In this document: positions 15,793-23,524 of the stretch, piece after piece
Layout: every line of letters starts with the position of its first letter
Position numbering within the stretch: the stretch's first letter is position 1
Origin: Ornithomonoglobus_A sp045649025
Lineage (GTDB): Bacteria > Bacillota > Clostridia > UBA1381
NCBI GenBank assembly: GCA_045649025.1
Contig: JAZRPB010000009.1
Span: 1-23,524 of the forward strand
Direction of reading: 5' to 3'
DNA length: 23,524 nt
Translations under genes and position numbers: made by a program
Notes under the pieces: model-generated
What the model was told of the DNA's origin: nothing
The model's input: the letters and a program-made list of their open reading frames with translations, nothing else
Database searches by the model: none

Positions 15793-16182
15793 TTAATCGT
15801 TACATATACACTGTGCAAAACAAGCTACCGTCGAAAGCAGGAACACTGCAAAGAAAGTGGCAAGACCAATTATTATTGCAATAGCTGTTATTGAAGCAAT
15901 AAACTGAATAATCAAGCCCACTACTGCAAATACAATTGCACCCGCACCCGCAAGTGTTATCAGCTGTCGGTATCTGCAAAAACAGCTTTCACCGCAACCG
16001 CCTGCACTATTTTGACCGTATATTGGTGTTAATAATATTCCGAGAACGCCTATTAAAAGATATACCCAGAAAATTAAGCCTGTTGAAATAAGACCAAGTG
16101 CAAATAATGTTCCCAATACCACACCTGAAATAATGCTTATTATAACTGCAAGATATGCACATTCATTTTTACAATTACACAT
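15793..16182 (-). CDS. Small Cys-rich four-helix membrane protein, function unknown
   Basis: A 129-residue protein with an excellent AGGGAGGTGA ribosome binding site 7 nt before the ATG. It has four predicted membrane helices at about 10-32, 34-54, 73-95 and 97-120. Nine cysteines fall in three clusters of three: residues 2, 4 and 8 (MCNCKNEC), 63, 67 and 69 (CGESCFC), and 121, 125 and 127 (CFAQCIC). Two helices separate each cluster from the next, so all three clusters should lie on the same face of the membrane. I do not recognise a characterised family, although similar small proteins seem usual in Clostridia. It is 63 bp downstream of folA on the same strand. A metal-binding or redox role is only a guess. 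Confidence 0.85.
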   Translation of the reverse strand: MCNCKNECAYLAVIISIISGVVLGTLFALGLISTGLIFWVYLLIGVLGILLTPIYGQNSAGGCGESCFCRYRQLITLAGAGAIVFAVVGLIIQFIASITAIAIIIGLATFFAVFLLSTVACFAQCICND

Positions 16183-16245
16183 ATTATTTCACCTCCCTAT
16201 ACTGCATAATATGCTATTTGGTATAGTTTGGTGAGAAATAAGTTC

Positions 16246-16743
16246 TTATACTCTTTTATAGCTTATAAACTGAAAGATATAATCATTCTCGGTATATTCT
16301 TCACTTTCCTGATACACCCTCCAGTTTACATCATCATCAAAATTATTAATAAATGTGTCTGCACTCTTTTTTGCATTAACCTTTGTTATTAAAGCCTCGT
16401 TGCAATAAGGTAAAAGCAGTGAATATATTTCTCCGCCGCCTATAACGAATACTTTTTTATCCTCATAGTTTTTTAATACCTCAAACAACTCATCAACTGT
16501 ACTTACCGCAATAACATCCTCTTTAACACAAGCTTTGTTACGGGTAAATACAATATTTACACGATTTTTTAAAGGACGTCCGCCTGGGAACGATTCAAGT
16601 GTTTTTCTGCCCATAACAACAACGTTATCCATTGTTGTTTCACGAAAAAACTTCATATCCTGTTTTATTGAAAAAAGCAGGTCGCCGCTGTTACCTATTC
16701 CCCAATCGCTTGCCGCAGCAGCAATAATTTTTAAGTTATTCAT
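16246..16743 (-). CDS. folA: Dihydrofolate reductase
   Basis: A 165-residue NADPH-dependent reductase that makes tetrahydrofolate from dihydrofolate. Recognised by the N-terminal KIIAAAASDWGIGNSGDLLF, the GRKTLESFPGGRPL segment (nucleotide binding) and VIGGGEIYSLLLP near residue 100. The catalytic acid is Asp29 (SIKQDMKFF), in the position of Asp27/Glu27 of known DHFRs. The usual Leu-Pro-Trp before it reads Leu-Leu-Phe, a mild deviation. GAGAGGA precedes the ATG. It lies 14 bp downstream of the autolysin gene and is probably co-transcribed with it. No thymidylate synthase gene is adjacent. Confidence 0.96.
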   Translation of the reverse strand: MNNLKIIAAAASDWGIGNSGDLLFSIKQDMKFFRETTMDNVVVMGRKTLESFPGGRPLKNRVNIVFTRNKACVKEDVIAVSTVDELFEVLKNYEDKKVFVIGGGEIYSLLLPYCNEALITKVNAKKSADTFINNFDDDVNWRVYQESEEYTENDYIFQFISYKRV

Positions 16744-16757
16744 ATACTATTCCTCTC

Positions 16758-18452
16758 TTAATCATACTTTATTACAAATTCGTCATCATTATTATACAAC
16801 GACACATCAAAGCTTATAGGTGAGTTTACACCCTCAACAAGACTTTTTAGCACCGAGGCCTGCTTTTGTGCCCATGCAACGTCGGTCGCATATTGATTAA
16901 AGCCCGGCTTTTCAGGATTCCAACGCATTTTATACAATGTGTTTTGTCCTGAATTAATATAATGAGCACTAATCCATTGAGCTGCCCCGTAAATTGCCTC
17001 ATCTATACTTGTCCAGCCTTGTTCATAAGCATATTTTGCACCGCTCTTAACAGGGTCATCATCATATGCACCTATTCCAAAAAGATTATATACCTTTTTT
17101 TGGTTGTAGTCAACTCCGCAGGCAAGCTCCGACGTACCGTTTCCACTCTCGTGCACAGAATGTACCGCCAGATATACCTCACTTATGCCGCATTGCTTTG
17201 CCGCTTCTATAAAAATCTTTGCTTTTCCTCTTAATATTCCCTTATCGCTTAAATATTTATTTAATCTGTCCTCACTTATGCCATTTGTTTTTCTCAAATC
17301 AAGGAATTGATATTTTCCATATCCCGAATTAAGACTTTCATTGTTGATATATTTTGCAACATCACTTTGTGTTGCATTGGATGCATTTGATGTAAATACT
17401 GTGGGTGAAGCCTTAAGCTGCATATTTATGGCTTCATTTAGTGTATATTTACTCCTTGAATATGTAGCAGGCATTGAGATACTATTTATTCTTTCCTCAA
17501 CATTTTGTGAAATCACCTTCGATACCACCTGATCATTTTCGCCGTATACAACAATTGTGAAGCTATCCTCGCATCCATTTTGAGTTGAAGCCGTAATTAC
17601 CGACATTCCTTCAGATAAAGCTTTTAAATTGCCGTTATTAACCGATACAACACTCTCATCCGAGCTATGCCACATTATAGCACTATTTTTTGCATTTTGC
17701 GGATATGTATATCCCTTTAGTGCATACTCCTCGCCCACTCTCATACAATCAATTGCATTTGTGATATAACACGCTCTCACAGGTATATCTGCAATTTGAA
17801 CATATACTGTGCACGAATCGCTAAAGCCGCCGTCATCGGTTGTGACACTTACCTTTGCACTGCCTGTACCAACAGGCGACACAACTCCGTTTTCGTCCAC
17901 ATACACAACTGCCGTATCCGAGCTTTTGTAGCTCACTTTTTTGTTTGTTGCATCCGACGGCAAAACCTCCGCCTTAAGCGGCTCACTTGCGTATTGGTCT
18001 ATATAGAAAAGCATATCGTTTCTTGAAAGCTTAACACCGCTTACTGCTCTTATAACATCAACTGTGATTTCTTTTATAACACCATCACACGTAATAGTTA
18101 TTTTTGCACTGCCGCCCTTATTTTGTGATTGCATTAAACCATGCTCGTCCACCTTAATGACTGATTCATCGCTTGATTTATAGCTAATGTGTCTGTTTGT
18201 TGTATTTAAAGGAATGGGTTTAACATTAAGCAGTATTGTGTTTTCGTTTGAGTCTATGTAAAACACAAGCTTTTCATTTTTTACCTGTATTCCTCTACAT
18301 TCTATATTATCTGTAAATGAGGTGGAATATTCAAAATAATTTTCTTGACTTTCTTGCTTGGTATCTGCACTAAACAGTGTCTGCTCCTGTGCGTATGAGG
18401 CTACAAAAGAAGTGCATAGCAATAGTATAAGCAATAATATGATTTTTTTCAT
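16758..18452 (-). CDS. Secreted Big_2-repeat glucosaminidase (autolysin)
   Basis: A 564-residue exported protein predicted to cleave the N-acetylglucosamine bond of peptidoglycan. Residues 1-21 are a signal peptide (MKKIILLLILLLC, cleavage likely after SYA). Three bacterial Ig-like Big_2 repeats follow at about 52-134, 137-218 and 224-302, marked by SYKSSDESV-type strands (YKSSDES, YKSSDTA, WHSSDES). The C-terminal LytD/GH73-type glucosaminidase domain spans about 360-545. It carries the HSVHESGNGTSELACG motif, with Glu435 the expected catalytic acid, and YNLFGIGAYD. GAGGTGAT precedes the ATG by about 8 nt. It is divergent from the spoIIIA operon. A role in vegetative wall turnover, cell separation or spore wall remodelling cannot be decided from sequence. 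Confidence 0.92.
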   Translation of the reverse strand: MKKIILLLILLLCTSFVASYAQEQTLFSADTKQESQENYFEYSTSFTDNIECRGIQVKNEKLVFYIDSNENTILLNVKPIPLNTTNRHISYKSSDESVIKVDEHGLMQSQNKGGSAKITITCDGVIKEITVDVIRAVSGVKLSRNDMLFYIDQYASEPLKAEVLPSDATNKKVSYKSSDTAVVYVDENGVVSPVGTGSAKVSVTTDDGGFSDSCTVYVQIADIPVRACYITNAIDCMRVGEEYALKGYTYPQNAKNSAIMWHSSDESVVSVNNGNLKALSEGMSVITASTQNGCEDSFTIVVYGENDQVVSKVISQNVEERINSISMPATYSRSKYTLNEAINMQLKASPTVFTSNASNATQSDVAKYINNESLNSGYGKYQFLDLRKTNGISEDRLNKYLSDKGILRGKAKIFIEAAKQCGISEVYLAVHSVHESGNGTSELACGVDYNQKKVYNLFGIGAYDDDPVKSGAKYAYEQGWTSIDEAIYGAAQWISAHYINSGQNTLYKMRWNPEKPGFNQYATDVAWAQKQASVLKSLVEGVNSPISFDVSLYNNDDEFVIKYD

Positions 18453-18503
18453 TTTCCTTTATCACCTCAATCTGTAAACTTAATATATGTAACTACATCA
18501 ACA

Positions 18504-18532
18504 ATTCTAACACAAATCGACTTTTTTTTCAA
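18504..18532 (-). promoter_or_regulatory. Sigma-A promoter for the autolysin-folA unit
   Basis: On the minus strand TTGAAA (18527-18532) and TAGAAT (18504-18509) are separated by 17 bp, with TG one base before the -10. The predicted start near 18497 leaves about 45 nt before the autolysin ATG. This suggests vegetative expression of the autolysin and folA. Confidence 0.75.
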
Positions 18533-18559
18533 GTATTTATTTAACAATTGGACAAAGAG

Positions 18560-18588
18560 TAATATTTTTAAATTTTTCATAATACATT
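18560..18588 (+). promoter_or_regulatory. Candidate sigma-E promoter for spoIIIA
   Basis: TAATATT (18560-18566) and AATACATT (18581-18588) with a 14-bp spacer resemble the mother-cell sigma-E elements (ATATT-type -35, CATACAAT-type -10; six of eight -10 bases match). The predicted start is near 18595, about 28 nt before the spoIIIAA ATG. spoIIIA is a known sigma-E operon in Bacillus, which supports the call. AT-richness makes the match less specific. Confidence 0.6.
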
Positions 18589-18622
18589 ATATATACAAAC
18601 ACTAAAAAGAGGAGTAAAAACA

Positions 18623-19558
18623 ATGTACATATCAACAATTCACCATAGCACATCAAGAGGAATACTTAACTTTATGCCGCAGTCACTACGTAAGTATATG
18701 TACCGTATAAATTTTGAGGAAGCATATGAAATAAGAATGAGTCTTGGAAAACCGCTTATGCTCTATTACAACGATGGGACATACTACTTAAGCTCGGCAG
18801 GATTTCTAACAAAAAGCACTAAAGGTGCTATAAAAATTACACGTCAGCATTTAGATGAAGCATTAGAGCTTGCAACAAAATCCTCGGTGTACGCAAAGCA
18901 ACAAAACATATCCGAGGGCTTTATAACAATAGACGGAGGTCACAGAATAGGTATTTGCGGAAGCGGTGTTGTAAAGGATGGCACTGTTACATTTATAAAA
19001 GATATTTCCACACTAAACTACCGCCTTGCACTTGAGGTTAAGGGGTGTGCAGGTAGCGTTATTGATGAAATATATAAAAACGGAAGCATAAAAAATACAC
19101 TTATTATTGCTCCGCCAGGTGCAGGTAAAACCACTCTGCTTCGTGATATTGTGCGTGAGCTTTCAAACAAAGGTATACGCATAAGCGTTGTTGACGAGAG
19201 AAGTGAAATTGCGTGTTTGTATGAAGGACGTACAAGCTTTGATATGGGAATTAATACCGATATTCTTGATGGAATTGACAAGCACACAGGTATGATGATG
19301 GTGCTTCGTTCTATGTCGCCACAGGCTATTGCAACGGACGAGCTTGGAAATAGTGAGAACATAAAAACAATAAAAACTATAATAAATTGCGGTGTAAAAA
19401 TTATAGCCACAATTCACGGCTTTGATGTTTGGGATATTAAAAAGAGAGAGGATACTTCCTCGCTCATTGACCTGTTTGATATATTTATTGTATTATCGAG
19501 GGACACAAAAACGTCCGAATTTAAAACACAAATTATTCACAAAAACGAATGCACATAA
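18623..19558 (+). CDS. spoIIIAA: Stage III sporulation protein AA (ATPase)
   Basis: A 311-residue AAA-type ATPase related to type II/IV secretion ATPases. In the mother cell it energises the SpoIIIA-SpoIIQ channel needed for forespore activity after engulfment. Walker A is APPGAGKTT at about 163-171; the Walker B/Asp-rich region is ISVVDERSE at about 187-195. The MSPQAIATDELG segment near 235 is typical of SpoIIIAA. GAGGAG lies about 9 nt before the ATG. It is the first gene of a complete eight-gene operon and lies 18 bp before spoIIIAB. Confidence 0.96.
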   Translation: MYISTIHHSTSRGILNFMPQSLRKYMYRINFEEAYEIRMSLGKPLMLYYNDGTYYLSSAGFLTKSTKGAIKITRQHLDEALELATKSSVYAKQQNISEGFITIDGGHRIGICGSGVVKDGTVTFIKDISTLNYRLALEVKGCAGSVIDEIYKNGSIKNTLIIAPPGAGKTTLLRDIVRELSNKGIRISVVDERSEIACLYEGRTSFDMGINTDILDGIDKHTGMMMVLRSMSPQAIATDELGNSENIKTIKTIINCGVKIIATIHGFDVWDIKKREDTSSLIDLFDIFIVLSRDTKTSEFKTQIIHKNECT

Positions 19559-19576
19559 TATTGAGGGAGATTAATT

Positions 19577-20080
19577 ATGACAAGGCTTATTTTTGCAGTT
19601 ATTATACTTTTTGTATGCACTGTCACAGGAATGTTTAAAAGCTATAAAATAAAAAGCAGACTTAAGAATTTAGTATCTATAAAAAATGCACTTACTGTTT
19701 TTAAAAGTAATATATCCTTTAACGGCTACAATATGGAAAAGGCACTGTATCAGACAGGTGTAAATTCCAATATGAACAGTATTTTTATTGATGCCTCGAG
19801 CAAGGTAAAAGCAATGGGTGCTTCAAGAGCGCTAAAATATGCAATAGAAGAAAATTGTGCAAAGATGTATCTTAATAAAGAAGATACACACACTCTTGTA
19901 CTGCTATGTACACGGCTTGGAATGACCAACGAAAAGGAGCAAACAGAAAACATAGACTATGTTTCCAATATGCTTGATGTACATATATCCTCGGCACGCT
20001 ATGATGTTGAAAAATATTGCAGACTTTACAGCAGCGGCGGAATTTTAACAGGTGCATTTTTATGCTTGATGTTGGTATAG
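19577..20080 (+). CDS. spoIIIAB: Stage III sporulation protein AB
   Basis: A 167-residue membrane-anchored protein distantly related to GspF-type secretion platform proteins. It has an N-terminal membrane helix (about 1-18), a helical cytoplasmic or periplasmic body containing the RLGMTNEKEQ segment near residue 115, and a C-terminal hydrophobic segment. GAGGGAG lies about 7 nt before the ATG. The call rests on size, fold features and invariant position between spoIIIAA and spoIIIAC. Confidence 0.93.
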   Translation: MTRLIFAVIILFVCTVTGMFKSYKIKSRLKNLVSIKNALTVFKSNISFNGYNMEKALYQTGVNSNMNSIFIDASSKVKAMGASRALKYAIEENCAKMYLNKEDTHTLVLLCTRLGMTNEKEQTENIDYVSNMLDVHISSARYDVEKYCRLYSSGGILTGAFLCLMLV

Positions 20081-20084
20081 TGCT

Positions 20085-20279
20085 ATGAATGTGGATTTAA
20101 TATTTCAAATTGCGGGAGTTGGTATTGTTATTGCAGTATTAAATCAACTCCTGTCACGTGCAGGACGTGACGATATGGCTTTAATGACAACAATTGCAGG
20201 TCTTATAGCCGTACTTTTAATTATTATAGAGGAAATAAGCAGTTTGTTTGAAGCGGTAAAAAACATTTTTAATTTGTAG
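20085..20279 (+). CDS. spoIIIAC: Stage III sporulation protein AC
   Basis: A 64-residue protein with two membrane helices (about 4-24 and 31-50), the standard size for this family. The sequence begins MNVDLIFQIAGVG, typical of SpoIIIAC. It starts 4 bp after the spoIIIAB stop and has no clear ribosome binding site, so it is likely translated by coupling with spoIIIAB. It forms part of the mother-cell membrane complex of the channel. Confidence 0.95.
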   Translation: MNVDLIFQIAGVGIVIAVLNQLLSRAGRDDMALMTTIAGLIAVLLIIIEEISSLFEAVKNIFNL

Positions 20280-20281
20280 CT

Positions 20282-20674
20282 ATGGATATTTTTAAGGTTA
20301 TAGGTATTGCACTTATTGGCGGTTTACTGTCGTTATTTTTACGTGAGTACAGGAAGGAATTTGCAATAGGCGTATCTGTTGTGTGTGCAATCATAATAAT
20401 GTCGTACACTGCCGAGGCAGTTATTTCGGTTGTTAATTCTATTTTTCTGATAACTCAAAAAAGCGGTGTGGATAAAAAATATTTTGAAATAATTATAAAG
20501 GTTGTGGGCACCGCCTACATAACTCAATATGGCGGCGAGCTTCTGCGTGACTGCGGCGAACAAGCTATTGCACAAAAGGTGTTTTTAGCAGGTAAAATCT
20601 TTATATTGTTTATGACTATGCCTGTTATAGAAGGCTTTTTGGAGGTTTGCATTGAAACGATTGGGTATATTTAG
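20282..20674 (+). CDS. spoIIIAD: Stage III sporulation protein AD
   Basis: A 130-residue membrane protein with about four hydrophobic segments, the expected length for SpoIIIAD. The conserved middle and C-terminal parts (YITQYGGELLRDCGEQAIA, ILFMTMPVIEGFLE) fit the family. The ATG is 2 bp after the spoIIIAC stop and lacks a good ribosome binding site, again suggesting translational coupling. Its 3' end overlaps the start of spoIIIAE by 23 bp. Confidence 0.95.
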   Translation: MDIFKVIGIALIGGLLSLFLREYRKEFAIGVSVVCAIIIMSYTAEAVISVVNSIFLITQKSGVDKKYFEIIIKVVGTAYITQYGGELLRDCGEQAIAQKVFLAGKIFILFMTMPVIEGFLEVCIETIGYI

Positions 20675-21713
20675 TTTAGGTTTCTTTATATTGCTTGGGG
20701 TAAATGCATATGCCACAGAGGTGCCGTATATTGAAGGTGAAAACCTTTTTAACGACGCAGTATCATCAATAAGCAGCGGCGATTTTACGCTAAATCCCAT
20801 AAAGCTATTGGAGTTGTTATTTTTAAATCTTACCAATGAACTCAAAAATGAGACACATTTTATACTTACAATAATTATAATAGTTATTTTAAGTTCAATA
20901 ACAAGTGTTCTTTCAAATGCATTGGGTGAAAAAACAAGCGGTGAAGCGGCTTTTTTTACAGTGTTTACACTAATAAGTGCACTTTCTCTAAAATACTTTT
21001 CCATTGCACTTGAATACACAGTTAATGTTACAGGCTTAATGTGTGATTTTATTACAAAACTGTCCCCGCTTATTATGATTACGCTTGCCATATGCGGAAA
21101 GCCTGCAAGTGCCGCATCGTTTGAGCCTGTGCTTTCGGGAACGGTTTATATAGTTTCTGTTATAATCGAAAAAGCACTTGTTCCGCTTACTGTATTTGGT
21201 GCTATTTTAAACGTTACATCAAATATAAACACAAGTATGCGTATTGGCGGCTTTTCCAAGCTTATAAACTCCGTTTCAAAATGGCTTATGGCTGCTATTA
21301 TAACAATTTTTACAGGTGTAAATGCTATTTACGGCTTAAACGCACCTGTGCTTGATACAATGAGTGCTAAATCAATAAAATTTGCAATAGGCTCACTTGT
21401 GCCTGTTGTGGGCACGTTTTTATCCGACACTTTAGAAACTCTTATAAGCGGTGCTAAAATAATGAAAAATGCAACAGGAACTGCAGGGATTATAGCTATA
21501 ATAGGAATTTGTGCAATTCCTGTTATAAAAATAGGAATTATACAGCTTATGCTCCGACTTCTCGGGGCAGTGTGTGAGCCTGTTACAGATATAAGAATAA
21601 GTAATATGCTTTGGGAAATGAGCAGGTGTGTTACAACTCTTTTTGCAATCACAATTATGGTTGCAGTGCTCTTTATTATAAACATTGCAATGATAATTGG
21701 CTTTAGTACATAA
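20652..21713 (+). CDS. spoIIIAE: Stage III sporulation protein AE
   Basis: A 353-residue polytopic membrane protein. Residues 1-22 form a signal peptide or first helix (KRLGIFSLGFFILLG...AYA), followed by an extracytoplasmic segment and about seven further membrane helices, the largest SpoIIIA channel component. The start is TTG at 20652 with GGAGG 6 nt upstream; it lies inside the spoIIIAD frame. The conserved KPASAASFEPVLSGTVYI region near 150 supports the assignment. Confidence 0.96.
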   Translation: MKRLGIFSLGFFILLGVNAYATEVPYIEGENLFNDAVSSISSGDFTLNPIKLLELLFLNLTNELKNETHFILTIIIIVILSSITSVLSNALGEKTSGEAAFFTVFTLISALSLKYFSIALEYTVNVTGLMCDFITKLSPLIMITLAICGKPASAASFEPVLSGTVYIVSVIIEKALVPLTVFGAILNVTSNINTSMRIGGFSKLINSVSKWLMAAIITIFTGVNAIYGLNAPVLDTMSAKSIKFAIGSLVPVVGTFLSDTLETLISGAKIMKNATGTAGIIAIIGICAIPVIKIGIIQLMLRLLGAVCEPVTDIRISNMLWEMSRCVTTLFAITIMVAVLFIINIAMIIGFST

Positions 21714-21727
21714 AAGGAGAACCCAAT

Positions 21728-22207
21728 ATGAAAAGCTATATTATAACAATAATAGGTGCAGCCCTGCTTTCCTCTATAGGTGCTATGCTCACGCCCGACA
21801 GTATGAGAAAATATGTGAGCGTTATAACAGGCTTTATAATTATTGCTGCAATTGTTTCTCCCCTTTCATCACTCACTAAAATAAATATATTTTCAGGCTT
21901 TGATGAGATTTCATCGAACACGCAAAACTATGAGCAGATATATTCGCAATCAGTAGAAAATGCACTTACAGACAGAATAGAAAATGAAATAAAGGAGCGA
22001 CTTAAAAATGAATTTAAAATTAATGCTGACGTGAGTGTGAATTTACTTGTGGAAAATGAAAATATAAAGAGTATCAAAAATATAACCATAAGCACAGCTA
22101 CACCCAATAAAAACATAGTAAAAAGACTTATGGAGGTATACAATGTAAACGAGGTAACTGTAAATGGAAAAAAATATATTAAAGAAATTAATACAAAACA
22201 AGAATAA
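21728..22207 (+). CDS. spoIIIAF: Stage III sporulation protein AF
   Basis: A 159-residue protein with two N-terminal membrane helices (about 4-20 and 31-52) and a soluble C-terminal ring-building-like domain from about 75 on. AAAAGGAG lies about 7 nt before the ATG. The C-terminus overlaps spoIIIAG by 44 bp. Position in the operon and topology support the call. Confidence 0.93.
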   Translation: MKSYIITIIGAALLSSIGAMLTPDSMRKYVSVITGFIIIAAIVSPLSSLTKINIFSGFDEISSNTQNYEQIYSQSVENALTDRIENEIKERLKNEFKINADVSVNLLVENENIKSIKNITISTATPNKNIVKRLMEVYNVNEVTVNGKKYIKEINTKQE

Positions 22208-22655
22208 TCGTGTTTTAATTTTAATAGTTATAATAGGACTTATCTTTATTTCTCTTTTTGGCACTCCAGCAAACGATAAAAATAACACAAGCGAGCCCTC
22301 ACAGGTTCTTAACGATGAGGAAAGGTTAGAAAAAATCCTTAAGGATATAGATGGTGCAGGTGATGTTAGTGTTATGATAACATACCAGGGAACAAGCAAG
22401 AAAAATATAGCCTACGAAAAAAGAAAAAGTACAACCTCGGTTGGCACAGGTAACGAAAGCTATGATGAAAAGGCTGTTATGGATGACGGTACGCCTATGA
22501 TTATTGATGAGGTGTATCCAAAGGTTAAGGGTGTGATTGTAACCGCTGAAGGTGCCGACAGCATCGCAATACAAGAAAAACTCACTCGTGCAGTAATGGC
22601 TGCTCTTGACGTTGAGGCACATAAAATATGTATTTACAAAAAAGGAGGTAATTGA
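22164..22655 (+). CDS. spoIIIAG: Stage III sporulation protein AG
   Basis: A 163-residue protein with one membrane helix (about 17-33) and an extracytoplasmic ring-building motif domain from about 50 to 160 (EERLEKILKDIDGAGDVSVMITY; then VKGVIVTAEGADS). SpoIIIAG makes a large ring between mother cell and forespore. It is shorter than the Bacillus protein (about 229 residues), mostly in the linker and insertion. GAGGT lies about 8 nt before the ATG, which is within the spoIIIAF frame. Confidence 0.95.
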   Translation: MEKNILKKLIQNKNNRVLILIVIIGLIFISLFGTPANDKNNTSEPSQVLNDEERLEKILKDIDGAGDVSVMITYQGTSKKNIAYEKRKSTTSVGTGNESYDEKAVMDDGTPMIIDEVYPKVKGVIVTAEGADSIAIQEKLTRAVMAALDVEAHKICIYKKGGN

Positions 22656-22656
22656 T

Positions 22657-23286
22657 TTGGTTTTAAAAAGAAAGGAGATTGTGGCAGCATCTTTGGTGCT
22701 TCTTATAGGAATTGCGGGATACCTTAACTGGTCGTATCAGGACAGTATACAGGTAAGTGACGGTGAAAGCTACATAGAAACAGGCAAAAAGCTTGGCGAG
22801 GCACAATATGTTTCGAGTGTTGAGGAGAATGTTGAGGAGAACACAGAAGAGGGTACACAGGAAAACACTGAGGATAGTGCAGAGGACACAGAGAACAGCA
22901 AGGAAGCATCAACCGTAGAAAGCGTTGAGGATACGAGCGGAAATTACTTTGAACGCTCACGTATGGAAAGAGAGAGTGCACGTTCAAAGTCTATGGAAAT
23001 TCTTAACGCAACTGCTGCAAACACAAGCTTCGACGAGGAAATCCGCAAAAAAGCAGGCGAGAAGATAATAAATATTACATCTGAAATAGAAGCAGAAAAT
23101 CAGATTGAAAGTATTGCTCAATCGAAGGGTTATAGTGAAATATGCGTATATGCAAGCGATAATTCTGTAAGAATAACAGTAAGAAAAGACGGTTTTGGTG
23201 AGGAGGACGTAATAAAACTCACCGAAATTGCAACAGATGTTTTAAATTTATCTGCAAATTGTGTAAAAATAGTTGAAGTTAAATAA
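22657..23286 (+). CDS. spoIIIAH: Stage III sporulation protein AH
   Basis: A 209-residue protein from the TTG at 22657, which has AAAGGAGGT 7 nt upstream. An upstream in-frame TTG at 22606 lies inside spoIIIAG and is rejected. One membrane helix (about 8-24) anchors it in the mother-cell membrane. An unusually acidic low-complexity linker rich in Glu, Asn and Thr spans about 50-90. The C-terminal ring-building/EscJ-like domain spans about 100-209 and in Bacillus binds SpoIIQ of the forespore. The last codons also carry the -35 box of the next gene's promoter. Confidence 0.95.
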   Translation: MVLKRKEIVAASLVLLIGIAGYLNWSYQDSIQVSDGESYIETGKKLGEAQYVSSVEENVEENTEEGTQENTEDSAEDTENSKEASTVESVEDTSGNYFERSRMERESARSKSMEILNATAANTSFDEEIRKKAGEKIINITSEIEAENQIESIAQSKGYSEICVYASDNSVRITVRKDGFGEEDVIKLTEIATDVLNLSANCVKIVEVK

Positions 23287-23301
23287 AAAATCTGTTATAA
23301 T
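23273..23301 (+). promoter_or_regulatory. Sigma-A promoter for the Asp23-family gene
   Basis: TTGAAG (23273-23278, inside the 3' end of spoIIIAH), a 17-bp spacer and TATAAT (23296-23301), with TG at 23293-23294. It predicts a start near 23308 and an 80-nt leader that can form a loose GTCCG/CGGAC stem. This gives the downstream gene vegetative expression independent of spoIIIA; no terminator separates the two. Confidence 0.75.
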
Positions 23302-23387
23302 AATATATATAATACTTTGAATTTGTAAAAAACAGTCCGCAGATTGCACAGTGTATGCCGGACAGAAAGGCTATGAGGGAAAGCACT

Positions 23388-23524
23388 ATGGAAGAAATTA
23401 AAAAAGATGAAATACAAGAATCGGTTGAAACTGTTGCTATTCCGGACAAGGAAGCCGATGACGAACTTGATGTAGGTAATGTAAAAATCTCTATGGAGGT
23501 TGTTGCAACTATTGCAGGAATTGC
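23388..23524 (+). CDS. Asp23/Gls24 family envelope stress response protein (5' part)
   Basis: The ORF opens with ATG at 23388 (GAGGGA about 8 nt upstream) and runs off the window after 45 codons. An acidic N-terminus is followed by VGNVKISMEVVATIAGI, the characteristic start of the Asp23 domain (alkaline-shock / YloU-YqhY group). In Clostridia a yqhY-like gene commonly follows spoIIIA and precedes nusB. In known cases YqhY is linked to lipid synthesis control; that is family knowledge only. Partial. Confidence 0.85.
   Translation, partial: MEEIKKDEIQESVETVAIPDKEADDELDVGNVKISMEVVATIAGI

Noticed and set aside
20585..21091. 168-codon minus-strand frame across spoIIIAD/AE
   Set aside because: Antisense to two conserved sporulation genes with their own start signals.

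Overview
The window is a low-GC, tightly packed bacterial chromosome segment from a spore-forming member of the Clostridia (Firmicutes). The evidence is a complete eight-gene spoIIIA operon followed by an Asp23-family gene, strong AGGAGG-type ribosome binding sites, frequent TTG/GTG starts, AT-rich sigma-A promoters with extended -10 elements, and a Rho of Gram-positive type. No tRNA, rRNA, CRISPR array or insertion sequence was seen.

Layout. (1) 1-257: two tandem copies (105-bp period) of a hairpin-bearing intergenic repeat, with a possible leftward promoter entering them. (2) 258-7781, all leftward: ridA, a tyrosine recombinase with a fused helix-turn-helix, a zinc-ribbon/Yip1-like membrane protein, a large multi-spanning membrane protein, and a SWIM-SNF2 helicase with a near-consensus promoter. 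(3) 7782-9847: divergent promoters, then rho and a zinc-type ArsR repressor. (4) 9848-15779, rightward: a strong promoter, a 28-codon leader ORF whose stop codon lies in an intrinsic terminator, then carA-carB and a divergent larC-like gene, closed by a bidirectional terminator. (5) 15793-18452, leftward: a Cys-rich four-helix membrane protein, dihydrofolate reductase, and a secreted Big_2/glucosaminidase autolysin. (6) 18560-23524, rightward: a candidate sigma-E promoter, spoIIIAA to spoIIIAH, and the start of an Asp23-family gene with its own promoter.

How the genes work together. carA and carB make carbamoyl phosphate for pyrimidine and arginine synthesis. The leader in front of them has the architecture of a coupled transcription/translation attenuator like that of enterobacterial pyrBI: a short U-rich ORF with no regulatory-codon run, ending inside the terminator stem, and no recognisable PyrR site. 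I consider this the most interesting element in the window. The third gene of that operon resembles the nickel-cofactor protein LarC but has lost several acidic and histidine motif residues and has no larB or larE beside it. CarA keeps its Cys-His-Glu triad but differs at several positions expected to contact glutamine. The spoIIIA genes encode the mother-cell side of the channel (feeding tube) needed for forespore development. The neighbouring cell-wall hydrolase, DHFR and Asp23-family genes are housekeeping or envelope functions. All functional calls come from reading the sequence; no database search was done.
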